64,000 bases of DNA from Latrodectus hesperus (taxonomy: Eukaryota > Arthropoda > Arachnida > Araneae > Theridiidae): assembly GCA_037975125.1 (NCBI GenBank), contig JAJQOW010000014.1, positions 23,769,914 through 23,833,913 on the forward strand, written 5' to 3'. A program made the translations under genes and the position numbers. The notes beneath the pieces were generated by a model that saw nothing but the letters and a program-made list of their open reading frames with translations, was not told where the DNA came from and made no database searches. Below are positions 22,879-35,140 of this stretch, piece after piece (within the stretch, counting starts at the first letter, position 1; every line of letters begins with the position of its first letter).

Positions 22879-24535
22879 AGCATCATCTTTGTTCACAACT
22901 CGAGTCATACTACTCCAAAAATGTTTATGTATGCATTCAAATACATACATTATGTAAATAGCTCAAAACAAAATGGAAGTAGCTACAGCGTTCTTCTGAG
23001 GGCAAGCTAGTAATCCAATGGAACGACCTTCAGGTGATCTGTGATCACAAATGCCTGCAAAAATTAAACAATGATTTAATCATTAAAATGTTTCGGAGAA
23101 TGCTTTAATTCAAGAGTTAACAAATTCTTGATTAAAGCATTTATCATCTCATCAAGATTGAGTCACTTCTTGCTGCAGGACGTGATAAAGTCTACACACC
23201 CATATTTCATATTGAAAGATTAGGTATTTCCTAGAAAAAGATGGTTATAGGCATTAATCAACGATAACATTTTTTAAATTTAACTAACTGGCCGATTAAA
23301 AGAGGAAGATATAATCTACCATGATCTTATCTATTTAGATATTGTCTTGTCATTGACCCCATTCAAGAAGCATGGCATTTAAAGTTTAATCTAAATTTAT
23401 TCCCAGAAATACTTCACATTCAACATACATTTCTGAGTGAGAAATTGAAGGCACAACTACCGAGTTGTTTAATTTGTGCGCCTTAAGCTGTGATTCAAAT
23501 ACTTTTCTAAAACTCAAACAATTCTAAGCATTCTCGATTATTGTTTTCATCTGCTACCAATCGAATTTGCATTGAAGTTATCAACATTAAGACAACGAAG
23601 AAAGCTTGAAATGGAAAATTGAAAATATGAATTCTGAGTAGATATTTTTCTATAATAAAAACTTCAAATTTAATCAGATTCATTAAGTTTAGACGACTAC
23701 GGAGTAAAAGGTGAAACAGATGTGTAGTTCTTTTGGTGCATTTTTTAATGTTTTGGTGATTAAAATATCCCACCAAACTAACATAAATTATTACTTATTA
23801 ATTTTGTTAAATAAATAAATTAAATCCGATTAATAATAAATATAATAAATTAATAATAAAATTATAAAAGATAAGAATTTAAAAAAGAAACAAAATTCAT
23901 CAGAATTCTTATGAGGATAATTCGATTGAATTATCCTCATAAGAATTCTGATGAAAGTTCTTACTTAAAGCAAATTGTTCTAAATTGTATCATGATGATG
24001 CATAAACTAGGATTAGAAAAGTAAAATATTGTATATTATTCCTAGTATTCTTTATCCTTCAGAAGAAGAAAAAAACTCGCCAAAAAATTCAGCAATTTTA
24101 AAAATGCGTCATAAGGATTATACAGCACCTGTGCCCAAGTAAAACTTTGCGGCTCTTCTACCAAAGTGTGTATTTCTAAAATTACTTTAATTCCTTCAAA
24201 AATAAGTAGTTACAAAGAAAATTTTAGAATACTTATATTATCTTACAACACTTGCTTAAGTGACAATCATTTTCTAGTCCCTGGATTTAATTCTAAATCA
24301 AGTAATAAATATTTTCTAGGCTTTGAATTTCTCTTTCAACATTAATAAGATAGAGCAACTTGAACGAAGAAAAAAAACTTTAAAACCAACATCATATTAA
24401 TTTTTTTTAAATTTAATTTTCAGATAAAATCTATTAAAAACACTAATACTATGTAAAGAAGCCATAAATTTTGAAACTACAACTAAAATCAGCAGATGTT
24501 GAAATTGGAGGTAAACATTTAAACTGACTAAAATA
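22879..24535. other. Intergenic or 3'-UTR region between convergent genes
   Basis: Contains the likely 3' UTR of the chitin-binding gene, then AT-rich DNA. An imperfect inverted repeat of about 17 bp lies at 23100-23145 ('atgctttaattcaagag' / 'ttcttgattaaagcat') and a perfect 28-bp hairpin at 23896-23955. No coding content otherwise. Confidence 0.5.
23896..23955. repeat. Perfect 28-bp inverted repeat, 4-nt loop
   Basis: Arms 23896-23923 and 23928-23955 are exact complements, loop 'gatt'. It is the longest perfect hairpin seen in the window. Confidence 0.97.
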
Positions 24536-24543
24536 CTCTAAAC

Positions 24544-25303
24544 CATGGGTTCCCAAACTTTTTTTTTCTCGTGGACCACTTTCAAAGTTTTACTATTTTC
24601 GGTAGACCCCCTGCTGCTAACAAAAAGTACCCAGGTACTAACAAAAACTACTTAAACAAAAAAGTAGCGAGGTACCTAAAGTTTAATCTTCCCTGGCTTT
24701 TTGTTCTTTTTTATAGAAGTTTAGAATAATCTTTAGTATTTATAATTTTTACTACATAACTACCTACTACACTCAAATAGTAAAACAAATATAATATGAT
24801 TGATAAATTACAATATACAATAAAAATATGCACATAACAAACAGGCAGATACTTATTTTTTCCAGCACTGTAAGCACAGACATTGATTCACTCACAGTCA
24901 CGCTTTTATGTTTAAAATCCCTGAAACAAATGAGTAACGCTTAATTCTCGGAGTCGCATTTCATCTTTTTGCAGGTCTAAACAAGCATCCCGGACGAGCG
25001 GGCGCACGGGTGGCACTTTGGAAGTCTCGACATGTGGTGTACACTAGTACTATTATCTATTGTTCTATTCAATTCTGTGTTTGAACTGAGTCTCGAATAT
25101 TTTTGAATACCTACCTAGTGAATGATGCTACCTGCGTACGTTGATAGGTAAATCCAAGACAAAAATTTTGTTCTTTATTCTGAAAACCAGAAAATTTTTC
25201 GTGGACCCCCACTCACAACTTGTGAACCATTGTTTTCATTTCACGTCTACGTGGTCTCCTATGGACCCCTGGGGGTCCACCTGGACCACTTTGGGAGCCT
25301 ATT
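24544..25303. mobile_element. Non-autonomous hAT element
   Basis: An exact 8-bp duplication 'ctctaaac' flanks it at 24536-24543 and 25304-25311, the hAT signature. The left end 'catgggttcccaaact' and the right end 'tttgggagcctatt' are imperfect inverted termini of the hAT type, and 'gtggaccact' and 'gtggaccccc' motifs recur inside both ends. No transposase frame in the 760 bp. Confidence 0.85.
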
Positions 25304-25595
25304 CTCTAAACTATATCTGCAATAAGTACTAATTTTAACAAAACTGGCTCTCAGATATTAAGCCATAGACTACTATCCCACAATTAGTTTAATGAAATAA
25401 AACCTTTACATATAATGAAAACTTTCTTTAATCAGCATTAATATATTTCAAGTAAATTTTCATAATATGGAGCAGAAAAGGACTGAAATTTTACATGACA
25501 ACTCACTGTACATATAAACAATTTTTTAGAAAAATTTTCATTTTTAGGTCATTTTGTACATTTGAAATGTTATGAAATGATTACTGAAATAAACT

Positions 25596-25601
25596 TTTAT
25601 T
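25596..25601 (-). terminator. Candidate poly(A) signal for the most 3' zinc-finger exon
   Basis: AATAAA on the minus strand, about 180 nt past the stop at 25780. AT-rich context makes chance hits common. Confidence 0.35.
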
Positions 25602-25779
25602 TAAAATTTGTGTCTGATTTTATTGTTAAACTCAGACTGACATCAAGTGAGTGAAATATCGAATATGAGAAAGTCTTAATATGTGTTTACTCATAACATT
25701 CAATTCCAACTCACTTTCAGTTACATCCCAATTTTTATCAAAAAATCCAATTAAAATCATCATAGTAGACATGAATGAC

Positions 25780-26093
25780 TTAAGAAATATAAGATTCTAA
25801 ATGAGTTCCAGAAAACTCTTTTCGTTTGTGAATGAGGGAGTGTCTGTTTAGATTGGATTTATCGGTAAACCTCTTCAGACATACAGAACACTGGTGAGGA
25901 CGCTCCCCGGAGTGGGTTCGCTCATGCCTCTTGAGGTGGTCGGACTTATCAGACGAATAGGAACACTTCGTGCATCGATACCGCAGTGGGTTGTCGTCAT
26001 TTCGGTGGCCGTACTGAAGGTGTTTTGTCAGGGCCAGGAACGATGTGAAATGTAATTGGCAAGTACTGCAGAGAAAATTTTCGTTACAAGAGC
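25780..26093 (-). CDS. Terminal exon 6: three C2H2 zinc fingers
   Basis: Acceptor 'tttttgtttcag' then GC-TCT, so it joins in phase and reads (G)SCNENFLCSTCQLHF. Finger 1 is CSTC-x12-H-x4-H ending KHLQYGH. A linker RNDDNPLRY leads to finger 2 (CTKCSYSSDKSDHLKRHERTH). The classical linker SGERPHQ leads to finger 3 (CSVCLKRFTDKSNLNRHSLIH). It ends KRKEFSGTHLESYIS with stop at 25780, 103 codons after the split Gly. All zinc ligands are present. It is the most distal exon of the array and its 3' end faces the chitin-binding gene. The product end binds DNA by family knowledge; the target is unknown. Confidence 0.88.
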
Positions 26094-29000
26094 CTGAAAC
26101 AAAAATCAAAAATCCATGCAGTCAATGAATTTGAATCAAAAAGTTAAATCACTTCAAAATTATGTTGCATTCAACCACGCTTATTTAATAGATTTTGATT
26201 TTTAGAATAAATTTGTACTCAAAATACATAAAAACAGCCAAATGAAGCTTTACAAATTTATTTGCGAGAGAATATAAAATACGGAGAAATGAAATGCATA
26301 TGATGCAATAATTCTAAACAAAAAGTAAACATTGATTGTAATAACATAAATGTGAAATTTATAATCTACTAAAGGACTTTTTTTATTGAAGAATATTTCC
26401 ACACCCACAATAATAAAAGTTGCACATCAAAGCTTATTTTTACAGCAGAAATAAGTTTGAATTCTCAAAATAAAAATTAAGAGAACAAAAGATACAAAAA
26501 ATTTAATATTTATAGAATAATTTTGGTTGATAATAAGAATATTAAAAAAGCAAAACTTGTTAAAAACAGTTAAAAAACAGCATTCTATCACGTACTTTAA
26601 GAAGATTGAGAAGAAAGGGTAAAATAAATTGCTTAACACAAACTTATTGTATAGGAATAATTTACATATTCTAAGAGTAAATATTTCATAAACAAGAATA
26701 CAATAAATTTATTAGTTTAGAATATTTTGTAATTTATTTAAAATGTAAAGCAGATCAAGCAAACAATTTTTGTCCATAAAATCCAATTAAAAACTGAATA
26801 CATCATATTTAATATTTACTACAATGTGTTCAGAGTTCAAACATAAAGTTGTAATTATTAACATGAAAAAATACAATATGCATATTTTAACAACATTTTA
26901 TTGCATTTCAACATAGATTTAAAACAAGATTTTAATAGCCTAGCAAAGAACAACATTTCTTAATTTCAAGGAATAACATGGTAGAACTGAGTATGAGTGT
27001 AACACAAGGATTTAACCCAAAACAAATCAAGCATTGTTATGTATTTAAAAAATAAATATAGACAGAAATAATAACATTGTATAAAACTTAAAGCAACATA
27101 AGAGAATAAAACTGAACAATTTTAATATTTCATATATTAATTTTCATCAACCTATATTCGAACATCTTAGAGACGGAATAGTGATGGTAAAAATTTGGTT
27201 TAAAACATAATTAAATCACAAATTATTAATTTGTTATAAAATTTTAAAATAATAACAGCATACAAAATGGGGAATAAATAAAATATATTACATTAAATAA
27301 CTCAATTTATAAATACATTCATCTTAATTTCTTTAAATAGTTTTTATGCAGATGACATTAGTGAATAGTATCTATTTTAATAAGAAGTTTGAAGTTAAAT
27401 TGAATTATTTTCCTTACTTCTTGTATTCGCATTTTAGAAACATGTTCTCAATTTAATATCACTTAATTAATGTAAAAGATTCACTGTTTTTACAAAATTA
27501 TTAAATAAAAAGAAATGAAATAAAAAATACTTTATAATAATTATAAAAGAATAATATTGCTTAATAAAGATTAAACATTTATTAACGTTGATAGTATGAA
27601 ACTCAAATATAGAGCTTTTATTTTTCTCCATACCAACTCAAGGTAGAAAGGGGGCGCTATTTTAATTTACTAATCTTTTGATAAAGTTAATGATTCTACT
27701 TACAGATTGGTACTTCAAAAATTTAATTTGCCTTACAAAATAATTTGTGTGAATAATTTTGCCTACTTTCACCAATGTTTGCAAGAGTGTAATTTTTAAA
27801 ATATTTTCCAATTCATTGTCGTTATTTTCTTTATCATTTAATTAGAATTTTTAAGTAGTTCTCTGCAAGGCAAAGTTATCATTTGCATTTTATAACATTT
27901 ATTACACATGAAATATCAGAATACATACAACAAATCCCAGCATGCTTTGCATGCGGATACCAGAATGAGACATTATGAGCACATGAGAATGAAAGCGGAA
28001 AATATATACAGCTGTAACATCTGCTGGCACTCCATTGGCCAAGGCACCAGCTAAAAACAAAGTTGCCAATGAAACAAAGGAAAATGTTGTTCTTTAAAAT
28101 GAATATTATCAGTTATTGCATCACCACAATTTTAAGTACATATCCAATTTAGCTTAACATATCTTTTTAATTTCTTTCTAAATTAACTTTGATATTTTTT
28201 GATTTCTAATAAACATATTTGATATTCCCTTATGCCTATTTCTGTTCATTTTAAATAATTATATTAACGATAAAATTACATATACCAAGAATTACAGCTA
28301 CCAGTCATCTTGAGAGCATCCAAAACAAAAACAAAAAAGTGTTTTTCATATTATTTTCAAAGTGTTCAGTATGCTGATATATGAACATGAGATGAAACAT
28401 TTAAGGTGATTAAATTCTCCCCAGAAAGTCAAGTAATCCACAGAGATTACGCCTAAAATGAAAAATATCCCATGACAATCAATGATATACTGAAGAAAAA
28501 GCACATAAGATATTCTAAAATCAAAACTTGTGTTTGTCATTTCATGAATTAGATGTTTTTATTCTACTGTTTTAATATTTCATGGAAGTCTGGGATCCAA
28601 ACAATCTTCAATCAACAATGGAAATGCATGAGGACAGATTCAAGAAAATTATGAATTGTTTTCAACATGAAGTTAATTACATGCTGTAGGCTACAAAATG
28701 GTTATTTCTTTTTAATCTAAATATAAGCAATAAAGTTATAGAAATCTGCTTCAAATCTTATACAATAGATAAAAATAAATCATTATAATAGCAACTATTT
28801 AAAATGTATACTTGATGACAATTTTGGTAAAAAAAAGATATATATAAATTTAAAGCAACATTATATAAAAATATTTAAATCAAAATTTTACTTTTTAATA
28901 AAATACAATGAAAAATTATTAACTTGACATTTGCATAAATAATTTTAACATTGAAGTACAAAAATTGAGCAAAATATTATTGCAATATAAATTTTGTTCA

Positions 29001-30129
29001 GGCAATTTCAATGTTAACAAAATACAAATATGAATTAAATTAAAACAGATACAATAATTTAATAATCAAATTATTTAAAACTAGCACTTTTCACAATCAT
29101 GTACAAATATAACACATAGCAATTTTTATAAACAAGAAGTAATTTTTGTAAATATGGTCAAGGAATGTTATTGATTAGAAAACAATAAGTTAATAAACGA
29201 ATGTAAATATTTTAAATAAGTATTCTTTGCACAACACATTTATGTTAAAGAATATAATTATAATTTTGAATTGATAAAATTGTAAAAAATCGATGTACAT
29301 GTAAATAAATATATATACCTGTACAAAGGATAACCAAAGAATATAAATGTCATATCTTAAATGCTTTTTAATAAGTATAACCATTAGAATGCAAAATGGC
29401 CTAAATAAAAAGACAAACTTAAATGCATATCTTAGGATGTATTTAAAACTTATATTTATAATTTTATTGGGTGAAATAAATCATACCCTACAGTCACTTT
29501 TTATAATATGTCTATCGCGACTAGAGCCTATGGTTTAAATAATTCTGAATAAATAAAAATATTTAAGTTTTAGGTGGAAACCAAACATACAAGATTTTTA
29601 TATAAAATATGAGCTATCCATTCAACTTTCAGCTGAGATGATGTAAAGAGGCAAATACAGTGGTTCCTCTAAATACCACTCAGATAAAAATCACCCTTAT
29701 CACAATTTCCTTTTAATTTTAATATTAAAGTTCACAAATATATTATGAAATAAAAAAATTTCATAATATTTCCTGTATTTCTAAAAAAACATTTTGAAAT
29801 AAAATATTACTTATGTGGTAGTTTAACTTATATTTCCAAAGTCATGTACATATCAGTAGTTAATATTCTCATCTACCTGCAAACACTTCTCTAACTCTAA
29901 CCTTGCAAAACTGGCTATCATATTGTTAGTACCTTCAGTACAACAATATATGGGAAGAAGAGAATGTGACATGTTCTAAGTGTTGCCAAAATGGCATCAA
30001 CATATCTGAACTGTTTGTTTGAAGATTGACATTTTGTAGAAAGGATAGGTTACTCTTGATGCTTTCATATCAAACAAAAATCATTTTTGGCTGATGCCAT
30101 CCTTGAACCTAAATTTATGGCATATGTTA
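26094..30129. other. AT-rich intron of the zinc-finger locus
   Basis: No intact exon seen. A plus-strand stretch at 27955-28050 reads like a broken zinc finger (CFACGYQNET, then in another frame RHYEHMRMKAENIYSCNIC). A short piece near 29510-29540 may be family E SINE debris. The many short open frames are AT-bias artefacts. Confidence 0.5.
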
Positions 30130-30620
30130 AGAAAATTGCCATTGAATGAAGAGCTCAGGCACCTTAATTTGCAATGGTGTTGAGATAGAGTAGCATGGAC
30201 CTTAGAATAGAATAGTGTTTTCTGATGAATTACACTTATATTTAAGAAACGATAGCCATTGTGTATGAGTCTAGCAGTGACATCATAAGTCCAATCCTGT
30301 CACAGCAGTGGAGCCCCATAAAATGTGACATGGAAATCATTATGGTTGGGGAAACCATAAGCTATGACTGGAAATCACCAGTAGTACAGAATATTGACAA
30401 TATAACAGCTCAATGATAAGAGGATAATGTGATCCCATCGGTAAGACTCCTCCTGTCAAGAAATGTCAAATGCCCTTCAGGAGCAGTGTAACATTTAACA
30501 ACAGCTTGTAAGGTATCCAGTAAGATATGTTTCACTAGCCATTTGTCTCCACAGATCTCTCACCAATAAAAATGTGATTGGGTGTCATTTGAATGAGTTG
30601 CTATCATCGTGTTCAGAATA
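30130..30620 (+). pseudogene. Heavily decayed Tc1-like transposase relic
   Basis: In shifting frames with many stops one can read PLNEELRHLNLQWC, NSVFSDELHLYLRND and, near 30557, DLSPI followed by decayed helix sequence. These match in order the PLT..HR.aRLqWC, vlFSDESrF.L..nD and SPDLSPIE blocks of Tc1 transposases. No frame is open for more than a few dozen codons. It is on the plus strand, opposite the zinc-finger gene. Confidence 0.65.
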
Positions 30621-32331
30621 TGAATTGTGGCATACAATTGAGAAAGAACAGACAATTATTCCCATACATTTTTAGTGTCTATCTAGATGTGTTATTTAAT
30701 ATATTACCACCAAAAATATTTAAAAAATTTACTGAGCATACTATATATGGTCACTCTAGAAATAAAAATATCATAATAAATAAATGTATTACATTATAAT
30801 AAATATTACTTATTTTTTGTTATTATATTTTGGTTATCACATGGAGCATAAATTAAGTACAAGTGTAGAAATATTATATATAAATTTGTATTAAAATATT
30901 AATGCTAATATATTTAAATTTTTTTTAATTCTATATTTTTATAAATTCTGTATTAAAATGATTAAGGTGCTAGTTTAATAGGCAAAAAAAGAAAAGAAAG
31001 AATCATTTGTGAGCAGAAAACTAGTCTGCAAAGTTAGTAGAAAATCACAGGCTAAAAACTTTAAATGACTTATTACTCTAAATTCTATATTTTTTATAAA
31101 CTCCATGTCAAAATAATTAAAGTGCAAGTTTCCTGGACACACACACACAACAAAAAAAAAATCATTACATAAGTAGCAAATAGTTTATAAAGTCATTTGA
31201 AAACCGATGGCTAACGTTACTCTAAATAGAAAATCTTTATTCCTTTAAATACAGCTTTTATAAAGGGATACACAATTCCACTTGGGGAAAACACAAATGT
31301 ATATATAAAAGAACTATATGCATAATATTAATAATGTTCAAATTCTCCAAGAAAATTGACTATCAATGTAATGATTACAAACTTAAAAGAATAAAATAGC
31401 CACATTAATACAATTTTCTACTTATACCCTTTGAACTATCCTTATACACATCTTGCAGCTTGGAAAAGAATAATAATTATAGAAAATTCCTACTGGAAAC
31501 TGTTTTCTATTGCTACAAAATGCAGTTAGCAGTCTAAAAATGTTCATTGAAATGTTCCCCTTCTTTTTTTAAAAGGGCAAAAGTACTTGTCACCACATAT
31601 CTATAATGATAATTACTCATGCTTCACATTTGTAAAAAACAGATGAAACATCTGAAAATATTCTTAAGCTGTTATACTCTCAGAAAATAGAAATACATGG
31701 ATTACGATTATTTTAAGGCATGGTTCAAAATATATTATTATCATGGTTAAATAGAATTTTACTTTCAATCATTCAGAAGAATCTTTGAGATTACCACTCT
31801 GTGTAATAATTTTACTATTTATGCAATTCTCATTTAACTATGATTTTAACTAAAGAATCTAAAATTCATTGAATTTTGCTGCCATTTTGGATCTGACCAA
31901 TTGCAACTTAGATATCATAGTTGATTCCAACAATTTCTTTTTCTTTTCTCTTTCACACAATAATATCTTTTGATAAATTGTTTTTCCTAGTTTCCATTCA
32001 TGCAACACATGATACCAAAACACAATCAATGTAAAATCCTCTTCTAAGGAAATTATGCATTGCAACCACTCTTACCTGTTAGACTGCCTAAAGCATAATT
32101 ATCTTTTAATAAATACCATTGTTGTATTATTGCAACACAATAACTCAAAGTAATAAATCTTGAAATTTATTTACTATTGACTATGCGAAGAGCAATTAAA
32201 TTTGCATTGTATTGTGCAATATTCATTTTAAATACAACTACAACAAAAAGGAATGTGAAAAATTCAAAACTACACAGTGAATTAAAACAGAATATAAAGT
32301 ACCAGATATTTTTTCACAGTAAAAAATAATT
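30621..32331. other. AT-rich intron or 3' flank of the BEN exon
   Basis: No exon recognised. A minus-strand AATAAA at 32166-32171 could end the BEN-exon transcript. A donor-like 'cag|gtaaga' on the minus strand near 32,075 has no convincing exon before it. Confidence 0.4.
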
Positions 32332-32666
32332 TTACAAATTTTCAGGCTGTGCTTGAAAATAAGATTCTAAAAACTTAAATTTTGGACGTCTTTCATGGCG
32401 ACATCTGGTATCAATTCTTCGTATACACTGCTTCCAAACAGAGTTTTCAGAAAAGGAAGGTATGTTAAAACAAAGCATCACTGACTTGCGTATGAAGTGG
32501 AGGCGTTTGCTGTCCAGAGCGCATTTATCCTTGACGCCACGGCAATTAGAGTTTTTCAGCTCCTCAACAGAGAACAGAATTCTGGCCAGCCGCACTGCAA
32601 AATTACTGGGATTCAAACTTTTAGCAGCAATGTTAAGTAATTCTTCCTGACTTATATAAGACATAC
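32332..32666 (-). CDS. Terminal exon 5: BEN domain
   Basis: Acceptor 'ttcattttcag' then GT-ATG, the same phase as the zinc-finger exons. It encodes about 110 residues: SYISQEELLNIAAKSLNPSN, then FAVRLARILFSVEELKNSN, CALDSKRLHFIRKSVMLCF, ENSVWKQCIRRIDTRCRHE. The sequence of blocks (fA.kLa..lFs.eEL..sn, ..aLD..rl..ir, ..Vw..ci..Id.kCR) is that of a BEN domain, a DNA-binding and protein-binding fold found in NACC1-type BTB proteins and in insect factors such as Insensitive. It ends at 32332 with a stop after QAQPENL. Its place inside the finger-exon array on the same strand, with matching phase, makes it a member of the same gene; without transcripts a separate gene cannot be excluded. An initiator Met cannot be claimed, since the ATG lies right at the splice point. 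Confidence 0.8.
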
Positions 32667-33966
32667 CTGAAAATGAAAAAGGAATGAAAATATACCAAAA
32701 TATTAATATAAATATACCAATTAAGAAAAAATATTATACTCATTTATACCAAAAAGAAACAGTTGCAAAAATGTATTTCAGGAAACTGCTTTTAAAGCTA
32801 AAAATATCACCATAAAAGCTTAAACATTTAAATATATTCATATTAAATTTTGATACAATTGCACATTTAGAAGACATATCTCTGATTTGTTTACAAATTG
32901 AGAAATATTTCACAAAAGAAAAAAAACAAAATTGGCAACTACAATTTTTTATTGTAAAGAATAAATGAATAGTTGATTGAATAGAGAACAAACAACTACA
33001 TACTAGAATAAATATAACATTTTAATTTATTCTAGTATGTAGGTTGCTAAATTTACAAATAAAAAAAGTTAATATCAAATGGTGCAATAAATTTATCTGA
33101 ACTGTTGAATAAAAACATTCAATAAAATTAAAAGCACTTTTTTACATATAAGTGCCACTTTAACTTATCGTTTTTATAAATTCTTATTATAAATAATTAA
33201 TCATATACACACAGCTGATATAGAGTAAGCAAAATACTTTCCATTAAAAATGTAAATGATGGATTTTCTGTTCAATAACTTGTAACTTCTGTCACTGAAA
33301 CATTTTTCATGCAAGATTAATATTGTAATATTTGAGGATGGGTTTCATGTTACATTTTGCATTTCTCCTTTTTAGACAAATTCTTAATAATATTGTTATT
33401 TTGCCAATTTTAAACATAATTTCATAATTGAGAGAGTTCACATCTTCATTATCACTAGTCCCTTATTTGTAATATTATATGCTAACTTGTACTATCATAT
33501 GGCTGCTTTGAAAACTTGTTGATAAAATTAAATATTTGAAAGATAGAAACACACAAGTGTAAGGTAAGATTGGATGTAGTGTAAAAGATAAGAACTTCCC
33601 TGACAATATTATCTGCCATCCAATGTGCTACAGTTTATTCAATATCATCAATGGTATTTTTTGCCAAGCTTCAGTACATTATGGGTGGAATTTTAATTCA
33701 GCAGCATTTATGTCTGCCATCAGCAATATTGTTTTCAGTTGCATCACAATCAAGGCATACCTGCCAATGGATTAATACCACAAACTATTTACAGAATTTT
33801 TCTTTCCAATTTCATAGTTAATAACTGCCAAATCTAAATGAAAATATTCTTGGTCAATACTATATACAAAGATATAGTAACATCAGATAAAGCATAGATA
33901 TATAAGGACCAGATTTTCTTTCAATAACCAAATACTTTGTATCAGTAAGTGTGGCCATTAGACCAG
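32667..33966. other. AT-rich intron with an inverted repeat and a copy of block R
   Basis: A perfect 18-bp inverted repeat lies at 32996-33013 / 33025-33042. The last part (33880-33966) is a copy of block R, also at 44309-44395 and partly at 35140-35173. Confidence 0.55.
32996..33042. repeat. Perfect 18-bp inverted repeat, 11-nt loop
   Basis: Arms 'ctacatactagaataaat' and its complement, loop at 33014-33024. Confidence 0.93.
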
Positions 33967-34221
33967 ATTATGATTTAATACTTAACAAATAAAAAATTCA
34001 CTTTATTTCTCCATTTGTATAAAAAAATTTCAACCAAAAATTATTTCATTTAATTACTATCTTACGATCAAATTAAACTGTTTATTTTCAAGTATCATAA
34101 ATGTTATATGTCTGAGCCAGCTTTAAATGAAACCCAGCAGAAATGAAGTTTAGAATCCATTGAAACATGCATTTCTTTCAATAGTTACTGGCAAAAGTTT
34201 TCACACTGTAATGCAAATGTT

Positions 34222-34224
<3 letters not shown>

Positions 34225-34312
<88 letters not shown>
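34225..34312. repeat. (AT)n microsatellite in P1
   Basis: About 88 bp of pure AT. The same site has only about a dozen bases in P2 (about 43373-43386) and about 90 bp in P3 (50955-51043). Confidence 0.95.
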
Positions 34313-34314
<2 letters not shown>

Positions 34315-35059
34315 AAACCTATTATAATCAGTGAAAAAATTTTAATGAAAGATTTTGTTATGTTGAAAATAAGAACTTACACCCTCTTCTGCAATAAGTA
34401 AGTCCTATATTTTAACTACATTTTTTGATAGATATAAAAACTGTTTTATCTACTACATATACTTTTGCAAAAATGAATCATTTTAGCAGCCAAAACTTAC
34501 AGTATATATGTTGCAAATAATCATTTACTTCATGCTAAAACTTTCACACCTATTTTGGTTTTGGTAAAAAATTATTGACATAAAATTTATTCAAGTAAAT
34601 TTGAACAGACTCCAGAGAAAATTTTCTAATGCAGATCTTTCACAGTGAACCTCACTAAAGTTTATATAATTCATTTAAATATATAATATTTTTAGAAACT
34701 CAAATTTGTAAGACTGCAACTATGAGATTTATTCAATAGATTGTGATACAATATACAGAAACAGCTAAATTATGAATGAAAATTACAAATGCACTAATCC
34801 CAATGCCTTTACACATTACACAGAGTTCAATACACAGCAAAATTATACAGCCAATAGGATAAACTATTTGCTAAATTTATTAAGTAAGCTGTTTTTATCA
34901 TTTAATCATCTTTTCACATAGCCAGTAATATTTTAATAAATAACAGAAAAACTTTGAGTTCTGAAAAAAGTCGCCACAGATTGATTTAACTGATAATCCA
35001 TGAGATTTAATTGGATTTGACATCATAGAATGGAATAAAAACTCTAAATTAAAAATCAA

Positions 35060-35140
35060 TTAAGATAATCCCTCTCGCCAGTGCATACGAATGTGTCTGT
35101 TAAAATTGGATTTATATGAAAATCTTTTAAAGCAAATGGA
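35060..35140 (-). pseudogene. Truncated zinc-finger exon in P1
   Basis: Only the last finger and stop (35060-35062) remain: ICFKRF-YKSNFNRHIRMH then WREGLS-stop. Homology to the intact exon at 51797-52083 breaks off after the codon for the second Cys side of finger 3, so even this finger lacks its first Cys. The break joins directly to the inner part of block R. Compared with P2 about 155 bp more are lost. No acceptor remains. Confidence 0.88.

Noticed and set aside
31859..32065. Minus-strand 68-codon frame near the BEN exon
   Set aside because: No matching acceptor; the 'cag|gtaag' nearby is a donor-like sequence with no credible exon before it.
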